Origin: Acidobacteriota bacterium
GTDB lineage: Bacteria > Acidobacteriota > Vicinamibacteria > Vicinamibacterales > UBA8438
DNA: 64,000 nucleotides
Assembly (NCBI GenBank): GCA_009838525.1
Contig: VXRJ01000034.1
Location: forward strand, 186,640 to 250,639
Direction of reading: 5' to 3'
Shown here in pieces: positions 43,686 through 52,099 of this stretch. Below the pieces are notes generated by a model that was given only the letters and a program-made list of their open reading frames with translations, was not told the DNA's origin and did no database searches. Position numbers and translations under genes: made by a program. Every line of letters starts with the position of its first letter. Position 1 is the stretch's first letter.

Positions 43686-44828
43686 CTACCGGAGCGCGGG
43701 GTCGGGGCGCCCCATCAGTTCGGTGAAGCTCGCGCCTTCCTTCGGGACGAACTTCTGCGTGAGGCCCTGGATGTTGTCGACCGCGTAGAAGTTCCGGTCC
43801 GCGTCGACCGAGAACTGGTGCAGCTCGCGGAACAGCCCCTGCCCCTCGCCGCCGAGATCGAAGGCGAACTGCGGGTTGCCGTTCCAGTCCAGCTTGATCA
43901 ACTGCGTTTCCTGGTTGTCGGCGATCCAGACCTCGTAGCCGCTCGCATAGATGTCGTTCGGGAACTCGAAGCCCGGCCAGGCCGCGACGGGCGAGATGTT
44001 CGGGTGATACCAGACGGAGCGCGTCGTCTCGTTGAACACCTGGATCCGGTCGTTGTTCCGGTCCGCGACATAGATGCGGCCGATGCTGTCCGTCGCCACC
44101 GCGTGCACGGCGTCGAACTGGCCGCGCTCGATGCCCATCGTCCCCCACGTGGTGACGAAGTTCCCCTCGGCGTCGAACTTCACGACGCGCGAGTTGTCGG
44201 AGTCGGCGACGAAGATCGAGCCGTCCTCGAGGAACGCGATGTCCTGGGGCCGGTTGAAGTTGTTCTCGCCGTCACCCGCCCCTTCCTCGCCGATCGTCAT
44301 GACCAGCTCGGAGCCATCGTTCGTGAACGCGTGCACCTGGTGGTTGGTCTCGTCCACCACCCAGACCTTCCGGTCGGGATCGAACGGGTTGATCTTCACC
44401 TTGTGGGGGCCGGCGCCGCCCTCCCACATCTCGTCCCACTGCGTCCACGACTCGATCATGTTGCCGTCGCCGTCGACGACGAAGATGGAGTTGCGCCAGA
44501 CGCGGTCATCGCCCGCTTCGAGCGCGTTCATGCCGATCGATCCGACGAAGCCGGCGAAACCGGGCGGCACCGGATCGGGCAGGCGGATCTCGCCCCGCTG
44601 CACGATGAAGATTCGGTCCGGCGATTCCGCGAAAACGCCGGTATGCGACCCGAACGCGTGTCCGGCCGGCGCGAACGGCTTCAGCCAGCCCTCGACCACG
44701 TCGTACGGGCTCGGTCCGAGCGGCAACTGCAGCACGAACACGTCCTGAAGCATCGCCGGACGGCCGAGGAGGCCGGACGCGATCACCAGGCCCATCACCA
44801 GTCCACTTACAAGCAGCGACTTCCGCAT
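43686..44828 (-). CDS. secreted NHL-repeat beta-propeller protein
   Basis: 380 residues; ATG 44828 has GGAGAGG about five bases upstream. After a signal or anchor helix (SLLVSGLVMGLVIASGLLG) come at least five NHL/YWTD-like blades, for example FNRPQDIAFLEDGSIFVADS, FDAVHAVATDSIGRIYVADR, EFPNDIYASGYEVWIADN and FSVDADRNFYAVD. This resembles the propeller of peptidyl-alpha-hydroxyglycine amidating lyase and related binding proteins, but the lyase residues were not verified. It is the first gene of the operon NHL, DUF1592, DUF1552, ankyrin, DUF481, tannase; the promoter must lie in the 66 bases shared with the divergent metallo-beta-lactamase gene. Confidence 0.88.
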   Translation of the reverse strand: MRKSLLVSGLVMGLVIASGLLGRPAMLQDVFVLQLPLGPSPYDVVEGWLKPFAPAGHAFGSHTGVFAESPDRIFIVQRGEIRLPDPVPPGFAGFVGSIGMNALEAGDDRVWRNSIFVVDGDGNMIESWTQWDEMWEGGAGPHKVKINPFDPDRKVWVVDETNHQVHAFTNDGSELVMTIGEEGAGDGENNFNRPQDIAFLEDGSIFVADSDNSRVVKFDAEGNFVTTWGTMGIERGQFDAVHAVATDSIGRIYVADRNNDRIQVFNETTRSVWYHPNISPVAAWPGFEFPNDIYASGYEVWIADNQETQLIKLDWNGNPQFAFDLGGEGQGLFRELHQFSVDADRNFYAVDNIQGLTQKFVPKEGASFTELMGRPDPALR

Positions 44829-44894
44829 GGTTACCTCTCCCTGAAACCTCTCCCGCGCTCCACCCTTGCGGCGCGGACCCTAAAATATACCTTC

Positions 44895-45551
44895 ATGACG
44901 CTCATTTTTGAACAGGTCCGGACCGGGGGCGACCGGAACTTCGGCTACCTGCTCGGCGACCGGGACGCCGGCGCGGCGGTTCTCATCGACCCGTCCCCGG
45001 AGCCAACCGCGCTGGCGGAGCGTGCGGCGGCGCAGGGCCTCGCGGTGACGCACATCGTCAACACGCACGGCCATCCGGACCACACCGGCGGCAACGCGGA
45101 GGCGCTGCGCCTGACCGGCGCACCGGCCGTCGCCGCGCACCCCGACTGCCCGATTGGCCCGTCCGTCCCGCTCCCGGACGGCGCCAGCCTGCCTGTCGGC
45201 TCGTTCGTCCTCGAATGCCTTCACGTGCCCGGTCATTGCGCCGACCACCTGACCCTGTACGAGCCGACGCGCCGCCTGCTCTTCACGGGAGACCTGATCT
45301 TCGTCGGCAAGGTGGGGGGCACGAAGACCGCTGCCGACGCGGCGGCCGAGTGGGACAGCCTCCGTCGCGTGCTGGAACACTATCCCGACGAGGCGACCAT
45401 CTGGCCCGGCCACGACTACGGCGTCCGGCCCAGCTCCACGCTCGCCCTGGAGAAGGAGACCAACCCCTTCCTGCGCTGCCGGGACTTCGACGCCTTTCGG
45501 GCGCTCAAGCAGGACTGGCCGCAGTACAAGGCCCAGCTCGGGCTGAAGTAA
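44895..45551 (+). CDS. metallo-beta-lactamase-fold hydrolase (glyoxalase II-like)
   Basis: 218 residues from ATG 44895. The metal-binding motif T-H58-G-H60-P-D62-H63 is intact, followed by His in HVPGHCADH, Asp in LLFTGDLIF and His in WPGHDYG, the full set of zinc ligands of the glyoxalase II/persulfide-dioxygenase class. Lack of the glyoxalase II C-terminal helical domain and the 218-residue size point to a short cytoplasmic thioester or persulfide hydrolase. There is no ribosome-binding site; a TAAAAT box at 44880-44885 ends ten bases before the ATG, so a leaderless transcript is possible (inference). It diverges from the NHL operon. Confidence 0.9.
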   Translation: MTLIFEQVRTGGDRNFGYLLGDRDAGAAVLIDPSPEPTALAERAAAQGLAVTHIVNTHGHPDHTGGNAEALRLTGAPAVAAHPDCPIGPSVPLPDGASLPVGSFVLECLHVPGHCADHLTLYEPTRRLLFTGDLIFVGKVGGTKTAADAAAEWDSLRRVLEHYPDEATIWPGHDYGVRPSSTLALEKETNPFLRCRDFDAFRALKQDWPQYKAQLGLK

Positions 45552-45607
45552 GTTCAAGGGGACGAAGAACCTTTCGATCAGCCGGCCCTAAACCTTTCAA
45601 TCTGCCG

Positions 45608-45790
45608 AGCCTGAACGTCAAGGCGGCCGCAACGGTGACGCCAGCAGATTTTCGCGGACTGCGCAAGCTGGTGGCCGCCGCGGGCGACCGCTTCGCGCAG
45701 GGCGTGGTCCTCTACGATGGCGAAGTGAGCGCCAGCTTCGGTGATCGCCTGTACGCGGTGCCGATTCGCCGCCTATGGGAAACGCCGTGA
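45608..45790 (+). pseudogene. C-terminal remnant of a DUF4143-type AAA ATPase
   Basis: The frame encodes LNVKAAATVTPADFRGLRKL followed by AAGDRFAQGVVLYDGEVSAS and FGDRLYAVPIRRLWET, the conserved nuclease-like tail of AAA ATPases carrying DUF4143. No start codon, P-loop or preceding domain exists, since it begins less than 60 bases after the metallo-beta-lactamase stop. The rest of the 335-base gap between 45551 and 45887 shows no other gene. This is a fossil of a lost gene. Confidence 0.7.
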
Positions 45791-45886
45791 GTCTCCTCAG
45801 CAGGCAACCTCCTCTTGCTCGGCGCCCTTGCCGTCGAGGAGGCGCGCGATGTTGCGAGATGTCGACGCCGTGGCTATTGTCTCGGG

Positions 45887-46768
45887 ATGCGCTGGCGAAT
45901 CCTGTGGGTGCTCGTTCTGGGAGCCCACCTGGTCGGCGCAGCACCGGTCGCCGCGCAGAGTGCCGGCGACCCCGACGTAGAGGCGATTGTGCAACGCATC
46001 CAGGCCTCCGTCGAACACTTCTATTCGCGGGCGCTGCACGTGCTGGCGGACGTTCGAGTTCGCGTGCGGTCGATGGCGCGGGGCTTTCGCGACACCGGTT
46101 TTCCGAGAAGCCTCCTGTACGAGATGCGAGTCGAGTGGGCGGAGGGGGTGGACACTGCGTCGCCCGAGCCGGTCGTGAGGCGACGACTTCTGGAAGCCAA
46201 TGGCCGGCCGGCGGAGCCGGAGGACGAGCCCGAGTGCGCCGACCCTGAGCCGTTCTCGGAAGAACCCCTCGCCATCTTCCTCCCCGCGAGGCGCAACGAC
46301 TTCGTGTTCGACTGGTTCGGGCGCGATCGCGAAGCTGGCCGGGAAACGGACGTCATCGAGTATCGGCTGCGGCGCCACGAAGACCCAACCATCGAGTGGG
46401 AAGGCAACTGCGTCAGCGTCGATCTGCCTGGGCACACTCGCGGAAGGGTCTGGGCCGACGCGGAAAGCGGAGACGTGCTGCGCGTGGACGAGCGCCTGAG
46501 CGGCATGTTCGAGTTTCGCGTGCCGCGCGAGCAGCGTCGCCGGGGCGGGCCGGCGACGATGATCATCGAGAGCTCCACCAGCACGGTCCGCTACCGCCGG
46601 GTGGCGTTCTCCGACCCGGACGAAACGCTGTTGCTGCCCTCGTCGATGGAGTCGATGACGGTCTGGCGGAACGCCGGCGTCACCCGGCAGTTCATCACTC
46701 ATGAGATCTCGAACTACCGGCGGTTCATCACGGGCGCCCGCGTGATTGGGGCTCAGCGGCGGCCCTGA
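45887..46768 (+). CDS. secreted hypothetical protein
   Basis: 293 residues from ATG 45887, chosen because the signal peptide (MRWRILWVLVLGAHLVGAAP, then VAAQ) begins there. The mature region is mixed alpha/beta without repeats: an N-terminal helix (VEAIVQRIQASVEHFYSRAL), a charged middle, and strands GRVWADAESGDVLRVDERLS and VRYRRVAFSDPDETLLLPSS. The latter pattern, an outer-membrane-lipoprotein-sorting-like sheet with a conserved DPDETLLLP turn, occurs in uncharacterised acidobacterial secreted proteins. No catalytic motif was found. It is convergent with the cytochrome c gene, 91 bases away. Confidence 0.75.
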   Translation: MRWRILWVLVLGAHLVGAAPVAAQSAGDPDVEAIVQRIQASVEHFYSRALHVLADVRVRVRSMARGFRDTGFPRSLLYEMRVEWAEGVDTASPEPVVRRRLLEANGRPAEPEDEPECADPEPFSEEPLAIFLPARRNDFVFDWFGRDREAGRETDVIEYRLRRHEDPTIEWEGNCVSVDLPGHTRGRVWADAESGDVLRVDERLSGMFEFRVPREQRRRGGPATMIIESSTSTVRYRRVAFSDPDETLLLPSSMESMTVWRNAGVTRQFITHEISNYRRFITGARVIGAQRRP

Positions 46769-46859
46769 CCGCGCGACCGGTCAGCTTCGGCTGACGGGGC
46801 GGTCGTCGGGATCGCAGAGGTCGCTCCGGACTCGTACGGTCGGGTGCCGCGAGCGGCCA

Positions 46860-47300
46860 TCAGCCGGCGGCGCCCGGCTTCAGGCGGTACTCCCCGGTAG
46901 CGGGATCCTGCTCGCGGTACGTGGCGTGACAGGCGTTGCAGGTCGTTTCAATCTCCCGGGCCTGGCGAGCGGCGGCAGTGCCGTCGACGGATTCCTGCGA
47001 GAGGGCGGTGTCGAGGCTGTCCAGCTTCGTGACGGCGTCGCGGACCCACTGCATGGCGTCCTCGCGGTCGCGCTGCCGCCAGAACGTGATGGTCGTCGCG
47101 AGCTGTTCTCGCGCGCGGACGAAGCGCTCCTTGGCGGCGGCGTAGTCGGCCGCGTCGAGGGCGCGGACGCCGGCATCGAAGTTGGGGCCGACCGTCTCCA
47201 TCGTGCCGGCCAGATGGTCGGCGGTGTACTCGGGGTAGGGGTTCTGGGCGTGCAGGGTGGTGGCAGCCAGTAGCGCCAGGAGTAGTGCGGCCGCGCTCAT
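46860..47300 (-). CDS. small secreted cytochrome c, class II-like
   Basis: 146 residues from ATG 47300, where the signal peptide starts (MSAAALLLALLAATTLHAQ). An upstream in-frame ATG at 47438 would add 46 residues built from 10-residue repeats (SAGLQAGIKR) encoded by the palindromic array. The mature protein is helical, with the haem site C121-N-A-C-H125 near the C-terminus, the class II (cytochrome c-prime) arrangement of a four-helix bundle with the haem on the last helix. It follows the second DUF1592-DUF1552 pair and may be the electron acceptor for it (inference). In the first operon the equivalent position holds the ankyrin gene. Confidence 0.85.
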   Translation of the reverse strand: MSAAALLLALLAATTLHAQNPYPEYTADHLAGTMETVGPNFDAGVRALDAADYAAAKERFVRAREQLATTITFWRQRDREDAMQWVRDAVTKLDSLDTALSQESVDGTAAARQAREIETTCNACHATYREQDPATGEYRLKPGAAG

Positions 47301-47388
47301 GCCGGCGTGGACGCCGGCGGACCTCTTGATGCCGGCCTGGAGGCCGGCGGACCTCTTGATGCCGGCCTGGAGGCCGGCGGACCCGCCG
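47299..47388. repeat. three tandem 30-bp units with perfect palindromes
   Basis: Units at 47299, 47329 and 47359 each hold a palindrome such as GCCGGCCTGGAGGCCGGC (8-bp arms around GG) and a spacer GGACCTCTTG; the third unit ends differently. Because 30 is a multiple of three, the array stays open in the cytochrome frame. Further degenerate units extend to about 47435. Confidence 0.8.
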
Positions 47389-47443
47389 ACGCACCTGCCG
47401 GCGCACCGGCCAGGGCACCGCGTACGCCGGCGCGCCATGGGTT

Positions 47444-48790
47444 CTAGACGGTGAGGCGCGGCAGGTTGCCGGTACCGTCGCCAAACGTCTCCTGCGGGAC
47501 GCCCAGCATCTCGAGGATCGTCATGTGCAGGTTGGCGAGCGGCGTGTCGTCGGCGTAGCGGATGTAGCGCCCGCCGTGGATGCCGGCCGCCTTGCCGCCG
47601 ACGAGCGCGATCGGCAGATCATCGTGGAAGTGCGTGTTGCTGTCGCTGATGCCGGTGCCGTAGAGGAAGAGGGTCGAGTCGAGCATCGAGCCGTCGCCCT
47701 CCTGCAGGTTGGCCATCTTCTCCACGAGGTAGGCGAACTGCGCGAACTGGTGCTGGTTGATCTTGTGGAGCCGCTCCAGTTTGGCCGGCTCGTCCTGATG
47801 GTGTGACAGCGGGTGGTGCGAGTCGGGGACGCCGATCTCCGGATAGGCGCGGCCGCTCACCTCGCGGGCGAGCATGAACGTCGAGATGCGCGTCAGGTCG
47901 GTCTGATAGGCGAGGGCGAGCAGGTCCATCATCAACCGCGCATGCTCGGCATAGTCGTTCGGGACGCCGACCGGCTGATCCACGACCGGTAGCTCCCGCG
48001 CGCTCTGATCCTCCGCCATCTGGATACGGCGCTCGACGTCGCGCAGGGCGTCGGTGTACTCGTCCAGCTTGACCCGGTCGCCCGGGCCGATGACGCGCTC
48101 CAGATCCTTCAGCTCGCTTCCGACCGCGTCCAGGATGCTCCGGTCGCGCCGCAGGCGCTCCATCCGGGCGGCGGGGTCGGTGCTGCCGCTCGTCCCGAAC
48201 AGCCGCTCGAAGACTGCGCGCGGATCGTTCTCGATCGGCAGCGGCGTCGTCGGCGTCCGCCACGCGATGGTGTTGGTGTAGGCGCAGCTCGCGCCCCCGT
48301 CGCAGTTGCCGACCATGGCGTTCGACTCGATGCCGAGCTCCAGCGAGGCGATCTGGGTTTCCTTCGACAGCTCGCGCGCGGCGAGCTGATCCATCGAAAC
48401 GGCGGCGAAGACGTCGGCCCCGCTCGTGATCTTGAACGGTACGCAGGTGAGGAAGGTGCCGGCGGAGCGGGCGTGGTCGCCGCCGCCCTTCACCAGGTTG
48501 GCGGCTTCGTCGTCGAGCCCGCCGCACAGCAGGACGCGGTCCTTGAACGGCTGCAGCGAGGAGAGGGTCGGCGGCAACTCGTCGATCGGTCCCTCCGTCT
48601 TGGGGAACCAGTACGGCATCGACATGCCGTTCGGCACGTAGAAGACGCCGAAGCGGCGGATCGGCGCGGCCGCGGTGCGCTGCAGCGCGGTGAGCGCCGG
48701 GACCATCCCGTCGAGCAGGGGCAGCGCGATCGTCGCGCCGAGTCCGCGCAGCACGGTGCGTCGTGGCAGGTGCGTCTTCGTGATGAACAT
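47444..48790 (-). CDS. DUF1552 protein with Tat signal (second copy)
   Basis: 448 residues; ATG 48790 has GAGGAG eight bases upstream. The twin-arginine leader is LPRRTVLRGLGATIALPLLD. It is a diverged paralogue of the 39805-41178 protein, sharing HARSAGTFLTC, ASCAYTNTIAWRTPTTPLPI, VGVPNDYAEHARLMMDLLAL, SHHPLSHHQ and TLFLYGTGISDSNTHFH. The conserved His-rich and Asn residues suggest metal binding in an alkaline-phosphatase-like fold. It lies 26 bases after the second DUF1592 gene and six bases before the ATG that opens the extended cytochrome frame. Function unknown. Confidence 0.92.
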   Translation of the reverse strand: MFITKTHLPRRTVLRGLGATIALPLLDGMVPALTALQRTAAAPIRRFGVFYVPNGMSMPYWFPKTEGPIDELPPTLSSLQPFKDRVLLCGGLDDEAANLVKGGGDHARSAGTFLTCVPFKITSGADVFAAVSMDQLAARELSKETQIASLELGIESNAMVGNCDGGASCAYTNTIAWRTPTTPLPIENDPRAVFERLFGTSGSTDPAARMERLRRDRSILDAVGSELKDLERVIGPGDRVKLDEYTDALRDVERRIQMAEDQSARELPVVDQPVGVPNDYAEHARLMMDLLALAYQTDLTRISTFMLAREVSGRAYPEIGVPDSHHPLSHHQDEPAKLERLHKINQHQFAQFAYLVEKMANLQEGDGSMLDSTLFLYGTGISDSNTHFHDDLPIALVGGKAAGIHGGRYIRYADDTPLANLHMTILEMLGVPQETFGDGTGNLPRLTV

Positions 48791-48816
48791 CGTTCTGGCT
48801 CCTCGCTCTCGATCCC

Positions 48817-51219
48817 CTACGGCTGATCGGCCGCCACCGCGTTGTCGCGGTTGGCATCCGGAGCGCGCCGCATCCGGAACTGATCGCTTGCGACCACCGC
48901 CTCCACGAGCGACGACCAGCGGTCTCCCTCGCGTTCCAACTGGTCCGAGATCCGCCGGAGCAGCGGCTGATCGGTGTATAGCACGCCTCGTCCGATCGCG
49001 TAGATAAGCAGCTTCTCCGCGACCGTCCGGACGAATTCCCGGTCGCCCTCCGCCAGCAGCGCCTCGCGCAGCGCTCGCGGACTGTCGATGGTGTGGCCGG
49101 ACAACTCGATGGTCGCATTGATCGGCGCGCCGCCGTCGCTCTCGCGCCAGCGGCCGATGGCGTCGAAGTGCTCCATGGCGAAGCCGAGCGGATCCATCCG
49201 CCGGTGGCAGCTTGCACAGACCGGGTTGCGGCGGTGCTGCTCCATCCGTTCGCGCAGCGACGTCGGGTTGGACCGGTCGTTCTCGGCGAGCGGCGGGACG
49301 TTCGGCGGCGGCGGTGGCGGCGGCGCGCCGAGCAGCGTTTCGAGCACCCACAGGCCCCGCAAGACGACGGAGGTCCGGTTGGCGTAGGACGTCACCGTCA
49401 GCAGGCTCGCGTGGCCGAGCAGGCCGTGTCGCCGGTCGTCGTTCCAGCCGACGCGGCGGAAGCGACTGCCGTAGATCCCCTCAACGCCGTAGTGGTCCGC
49501 CAACTGCTCGTTCAGGAACGTGTAGTCGGCCGTCAGCAGTTCGTCGATGGGACGATCCGCGCGCACCTGACTCTCGAAGAACAGCTCGGTCTCGCGCACC
49601 ATCGCGTTCCGGAGCGAATCGTTGAATCCGGCGAAGAGCGCGCCGTCCGGATCCTGGGAGTGGATGTTCCGCATCTGCAGCCACTGCCCCGCAAAGTCGT
49701 TCATGAACCGGGTGGATCGCCGGTCCGCCAGCAGCCGCCGCACCTGGCCGGCCAGCACGCCGGGATCGCGGAGGCGGCCCTGCTCGGCCAGTTCGAGCAA
49801 CTCGTCGTCGGGGACGCTCTTCCAGAGGAAGAACGAGAGCCGGGTGGCCAGCTCCAGGTCGGTCAGCTCGTAGATGGCGCCCGGCTGTGTGTCGACGGGT
49901 TGGCGCTCGACGCGCAGCAGGAAGCCCGGCATGGCGAGCAGCGCCTCGAGCGCGCGCTCGATGCCCGCCTCGAAATCGCGCGCCGCGCGCCCCTCGCGGT
50001 AGACGGTGAGTAACGGATCAAGGTCGTCGTCCGTGACCGGCCGGCGGTAGGCGCGCCGGGCCAGCGTGCCGAGGATCCGCCGCGCGCACGCTTCCTCTGC
50101 CGCGGTCTCCGGGCTCTCCGGCCGGCACGTGAAGATGCGCTGCCGGCTGGGCGTGTTCGCCGGCACGGCGCCGTCGAACGGCCCGGACAGGTACAGCATG
50201 TCGATTCCCGGCAGGTCGGTGGGGACGTTGGGCGAGGGTGCGGAATCGGTGAAGCCGACCGAGACGAGCCGGGTCCCGGCGCGCACGGGGAGGCGGATCT
50301 CCAGCTCGTTGTCGGCGGTCATCCGGTACTCGTGGAGGCGCTGCCCCTCGACGTCGTCTTCCGGGACGGCGATCAACTGCCCGGGATCAGGGCCGGGAAA
50401 CCGCCCGCCGATGTTGAAGCGCCGGATCAGTTCGTGATCGATCCGCAGCTCAATCTGATGCTCGTCTTCCGCGATGCCGTCGATCGTTTCGATCGTCTCA
50501 TTCCGCTTCAGGCGGATGGCGAAGAGGTATTCGCCGTCGAGCGGGAAGTTGTGACGCACGGCGAGCCCGCCATGAGTCGCGAACGGCATGTCGTCGCTGC
50601 GCCGGACGTCGCGCCGTTCGTAACCGACCTTGTAGACCTGCATCACCGCCCGATTGTCGGGACTCCCGACCGCGGCGCGGCTGATCTTCGTCGCCGCGGC
50701 GATGTAGCGGTCCATCAGCGCCGGCGTAATCGAGAGCACGTCGGCGTTGTTGTCGAAGCCGAAACCCGCCATGTCGCTGGGCAGCAGCGCCTCCCCGTCG
50801 ATCTCGAGCGCCAGCAGGTCGTAGATGGCGTTGACGTACTCCAGCCGGTTCAGCCGTCGGGAGGCGACGCGGCCCGGGTCGGGGCGTTCGGCGGCGACCC
50901 GATCGAGGGCGGATTCCAGCGCGCCGGCGAACGCGTCGATCTCGGCCTCATCGGGACGGGGGCGTCCCTCGGGCGGCATCTGTCCGCTCCGGAGCTTGCG
51001 GACGACCCTCTCGAGCGTCTCGGCGTTGCCGGCGATGTCGCCGATGTCGAGCCGGTCGAGCATCAGTCCGGCAGTCTGCAGCCGCTCGTTGTGGCAGGTA
51101 ACGCAGTAGCGGTCGAACAGTACGCGCTCCGGCGCCTGCGCCGCGGCGGACAGCGGTGACAAGAAAACCGCGGTCGCGCACGCGGCCAGCGCGAGACGCA
51201 CCGATAGCAGCCTCGCCAT
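48817..51219 (-). CDS. DUF1592-family secreted cytochrome-like protein (second copy)
   Basis: 800 residues from ATG 51219 (signal peptide MARLLSVRLALAACATAVFL, cleaved near AAAQ). Same architecture as the 41218-43668 protein: haem site C39-V-T-C-H43, the RRLNRLEYVNAIYDLLALE motif, a beta-rich central domain, YELTDLELATRLSFFLWKSV, and a second CxxCH in VCASCHRRMDPLGFAMEHFD. It ends in DUF1585. It is the first gene of the short operon with DUF1552 and cytochrome c. Divergent from the SMUG1-like gene. Having two such sets within 15 kb suggests duplication with different substrates. Confidence 0.92.
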   Translation of the reverse strand: MARLLSVRLALAACATAVFLSPLSAAAQAPERVLFDRYCVTCHNERLQTAGLMLDRLDIGDIAGNAETLERVVRKLRSGQMPPEGRPRPDEAEIDAFAGALESALDRVAAERPDPGRVASRRLNRLEYVNAIYDLLALEIDGEALLPSDMAGFGFDNNADVLSITPALMDRYIAAATKISRAAVGSPDNRAVMQVYKVGYERRDVRRSDDMPFATHGGLAVRHNFPLDGEYLFAIRLKRNETIETIDGIAEDEHQIELRIDHELIRRFNIGGRFPGPDPGQLIAVPEDDVEGQRLHEYRMTADNELEIRLPVRAGTRLVSVGFTDSAPSPNVPTDLPGIDMLYLSGPFDGAVPANTPSRQRIFTCRPESPETAAEEACARRILGTLARRAYRRPVTDDDLDPLLTVYREGRAARDFEAGIERALEALLAMPGFLLRVERQPVDTQPGAIYELTDLELATRLSFFLWKSVPDDELLELAEQGRLRDPGVLAGQVRRLLADRRSTRFMNDFAGQWLQMRNIHSQDPDGALFAGFNDSLRNAMVRETELFFESQVRADRPIDELLTADYTFLNEQLADHYGVEGIYGSRFRRVGWNDDRRHGLLGHASLLTVTSYANRTSVVLRGLWVLETLLGAPPPPPPPNVPPLAENDRSNPTSLRERMEQHRRNPVCASCHRRMDPLGFAMEHFDAIGRWRESDGGAPINATIELSGHTIDSPRALREALLAEGDREFVRTVAEKLLIYAIGRGVLYTDQPLLRRISDQLEREGDRWSSLVEAVVASDQFRMRRAPDANRDNAVAADQP

Positions 51220-51340
51220 AAGCGCAAGTCTACCGCGCACCGCCGGGCGTTTGCTACCCGGGAATCGTGCCGTCCTGCTGCGATTCGGTGGGCGGAGTCG
51301 TCTTGCCGACGCGCCGCGCGGATGCTGGTAGGGTCTGGCC

Positions 51341-52057
51341 ATGGACGTCCTCGTAGCGGTTGCCGAAAAACTGCAGGAAAGGACCCGCCCCCTCCGGTTC
51401 GACGGCCCCGTCTCCCACGTGTATGCCCCGCTCGACTACGCCTGGGCGCCGCACCGCATGTACCTGGAGCGCTACGGGCGCGGGCCGCGGGAGATTCTCT
51501 TCGTCGGCATGAATCCCGGCCCGTTCGGAATGGCGCAGACCGGCGTGCCGTTCGGGGACGTGACGATGGTGCGGGACTGGCTCGGCATCGAGGCGCCGGT
51601 GGGGCGGCCGGAGCGCGAACATCCGCGGCGGCCCGTGCTCGGCTTCGGGATTGGTCGGGGAGAAGTGAGCGGCGCGCGTCTCTGGGGCTGGGCCCGGGAC
51701 CGTTTCGGGACGCCGGAGCGCTTCTTTCGGCGCGCCTTCGTGTGGAACTACTGTCCCCTGTGTTTCGTCGACGACGGCGGGCGCAACGTCACCCCCGACA
51801 AGCTGCGTCCCCGCGAGGCGCGCGAGCGGCTGTTCGCGATCTGCGACGAGGCGCTGGCCGCGACGGTGGAGCACCTGCGGCCCGCCGTGGTGGTGGGCGT
51901 CGGCCGGTTCGCGGCCGACCGCGCCCGCCCGATCGCGGAAGCGGCCGGCGCACGATGCGGCGCCGCGCCCCATCCGAGCCCGGCCAGCCCGGCCGCGAAC
52001 CGTGGTTGGCCTGGGATCTTCGACGCCGCCCTTCGCGAGCTGGATGTCGACATATAG
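51341..52057 (+). CDS. SMUG1-like uracil-DNA glycosylase family protein
   Basis: 238 residues. The uracil-glycosylase superfamily motifs of the SMUG1 branch are visible: motif 1 FVGMNPGPFGMAQTGVPFG (catalytic Asn after GM in this branch), the FVWNYCPLCFVD strand that forms the base pocket, and motif 2 AAPHPSPASPAANRGW with the catalytic His. In animals and some bacteria these enzymes remove uracil and hydroxymethyluracil from DNA. The length is close to that of known members. The 5' flank of 121 bases is shared with the divergent DUF1592 operon. No repair partner is adjacent. Confidence 0.92.
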   Translation: MDVLVAVAEKLQERTRPLRFDGPVSHVYAPLDYAWAPHRMYLERYGRGPREILFVGMNPGPFGMAQTGVPFGDVTMVRDWLGIEAPVGRPEREHPRRPVLGFGIGRGEVSGARLWGWARDRFGTPERFFRRAFVWNYCPLCFVDDGGRNVTPDKLRPREARERLFAICDEALAATVEHLRPAVVVGVGRFAADRARPIAEAAGARCGAAPHPSPASPAANRGWPGIFDAALRELDVDI

Positions 52058-52099
52058 TGAGTCGTGGCCGCGGGCCGCAATCCAAGAGGGAGACGAGCC

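Noticed and set aside
43669-44148. N-terminal extension of the first DUF1592 protein
   Set aside because: Overlaps the NHL gene in another frame; the GTG at 43668 begins a proper signal peptide.
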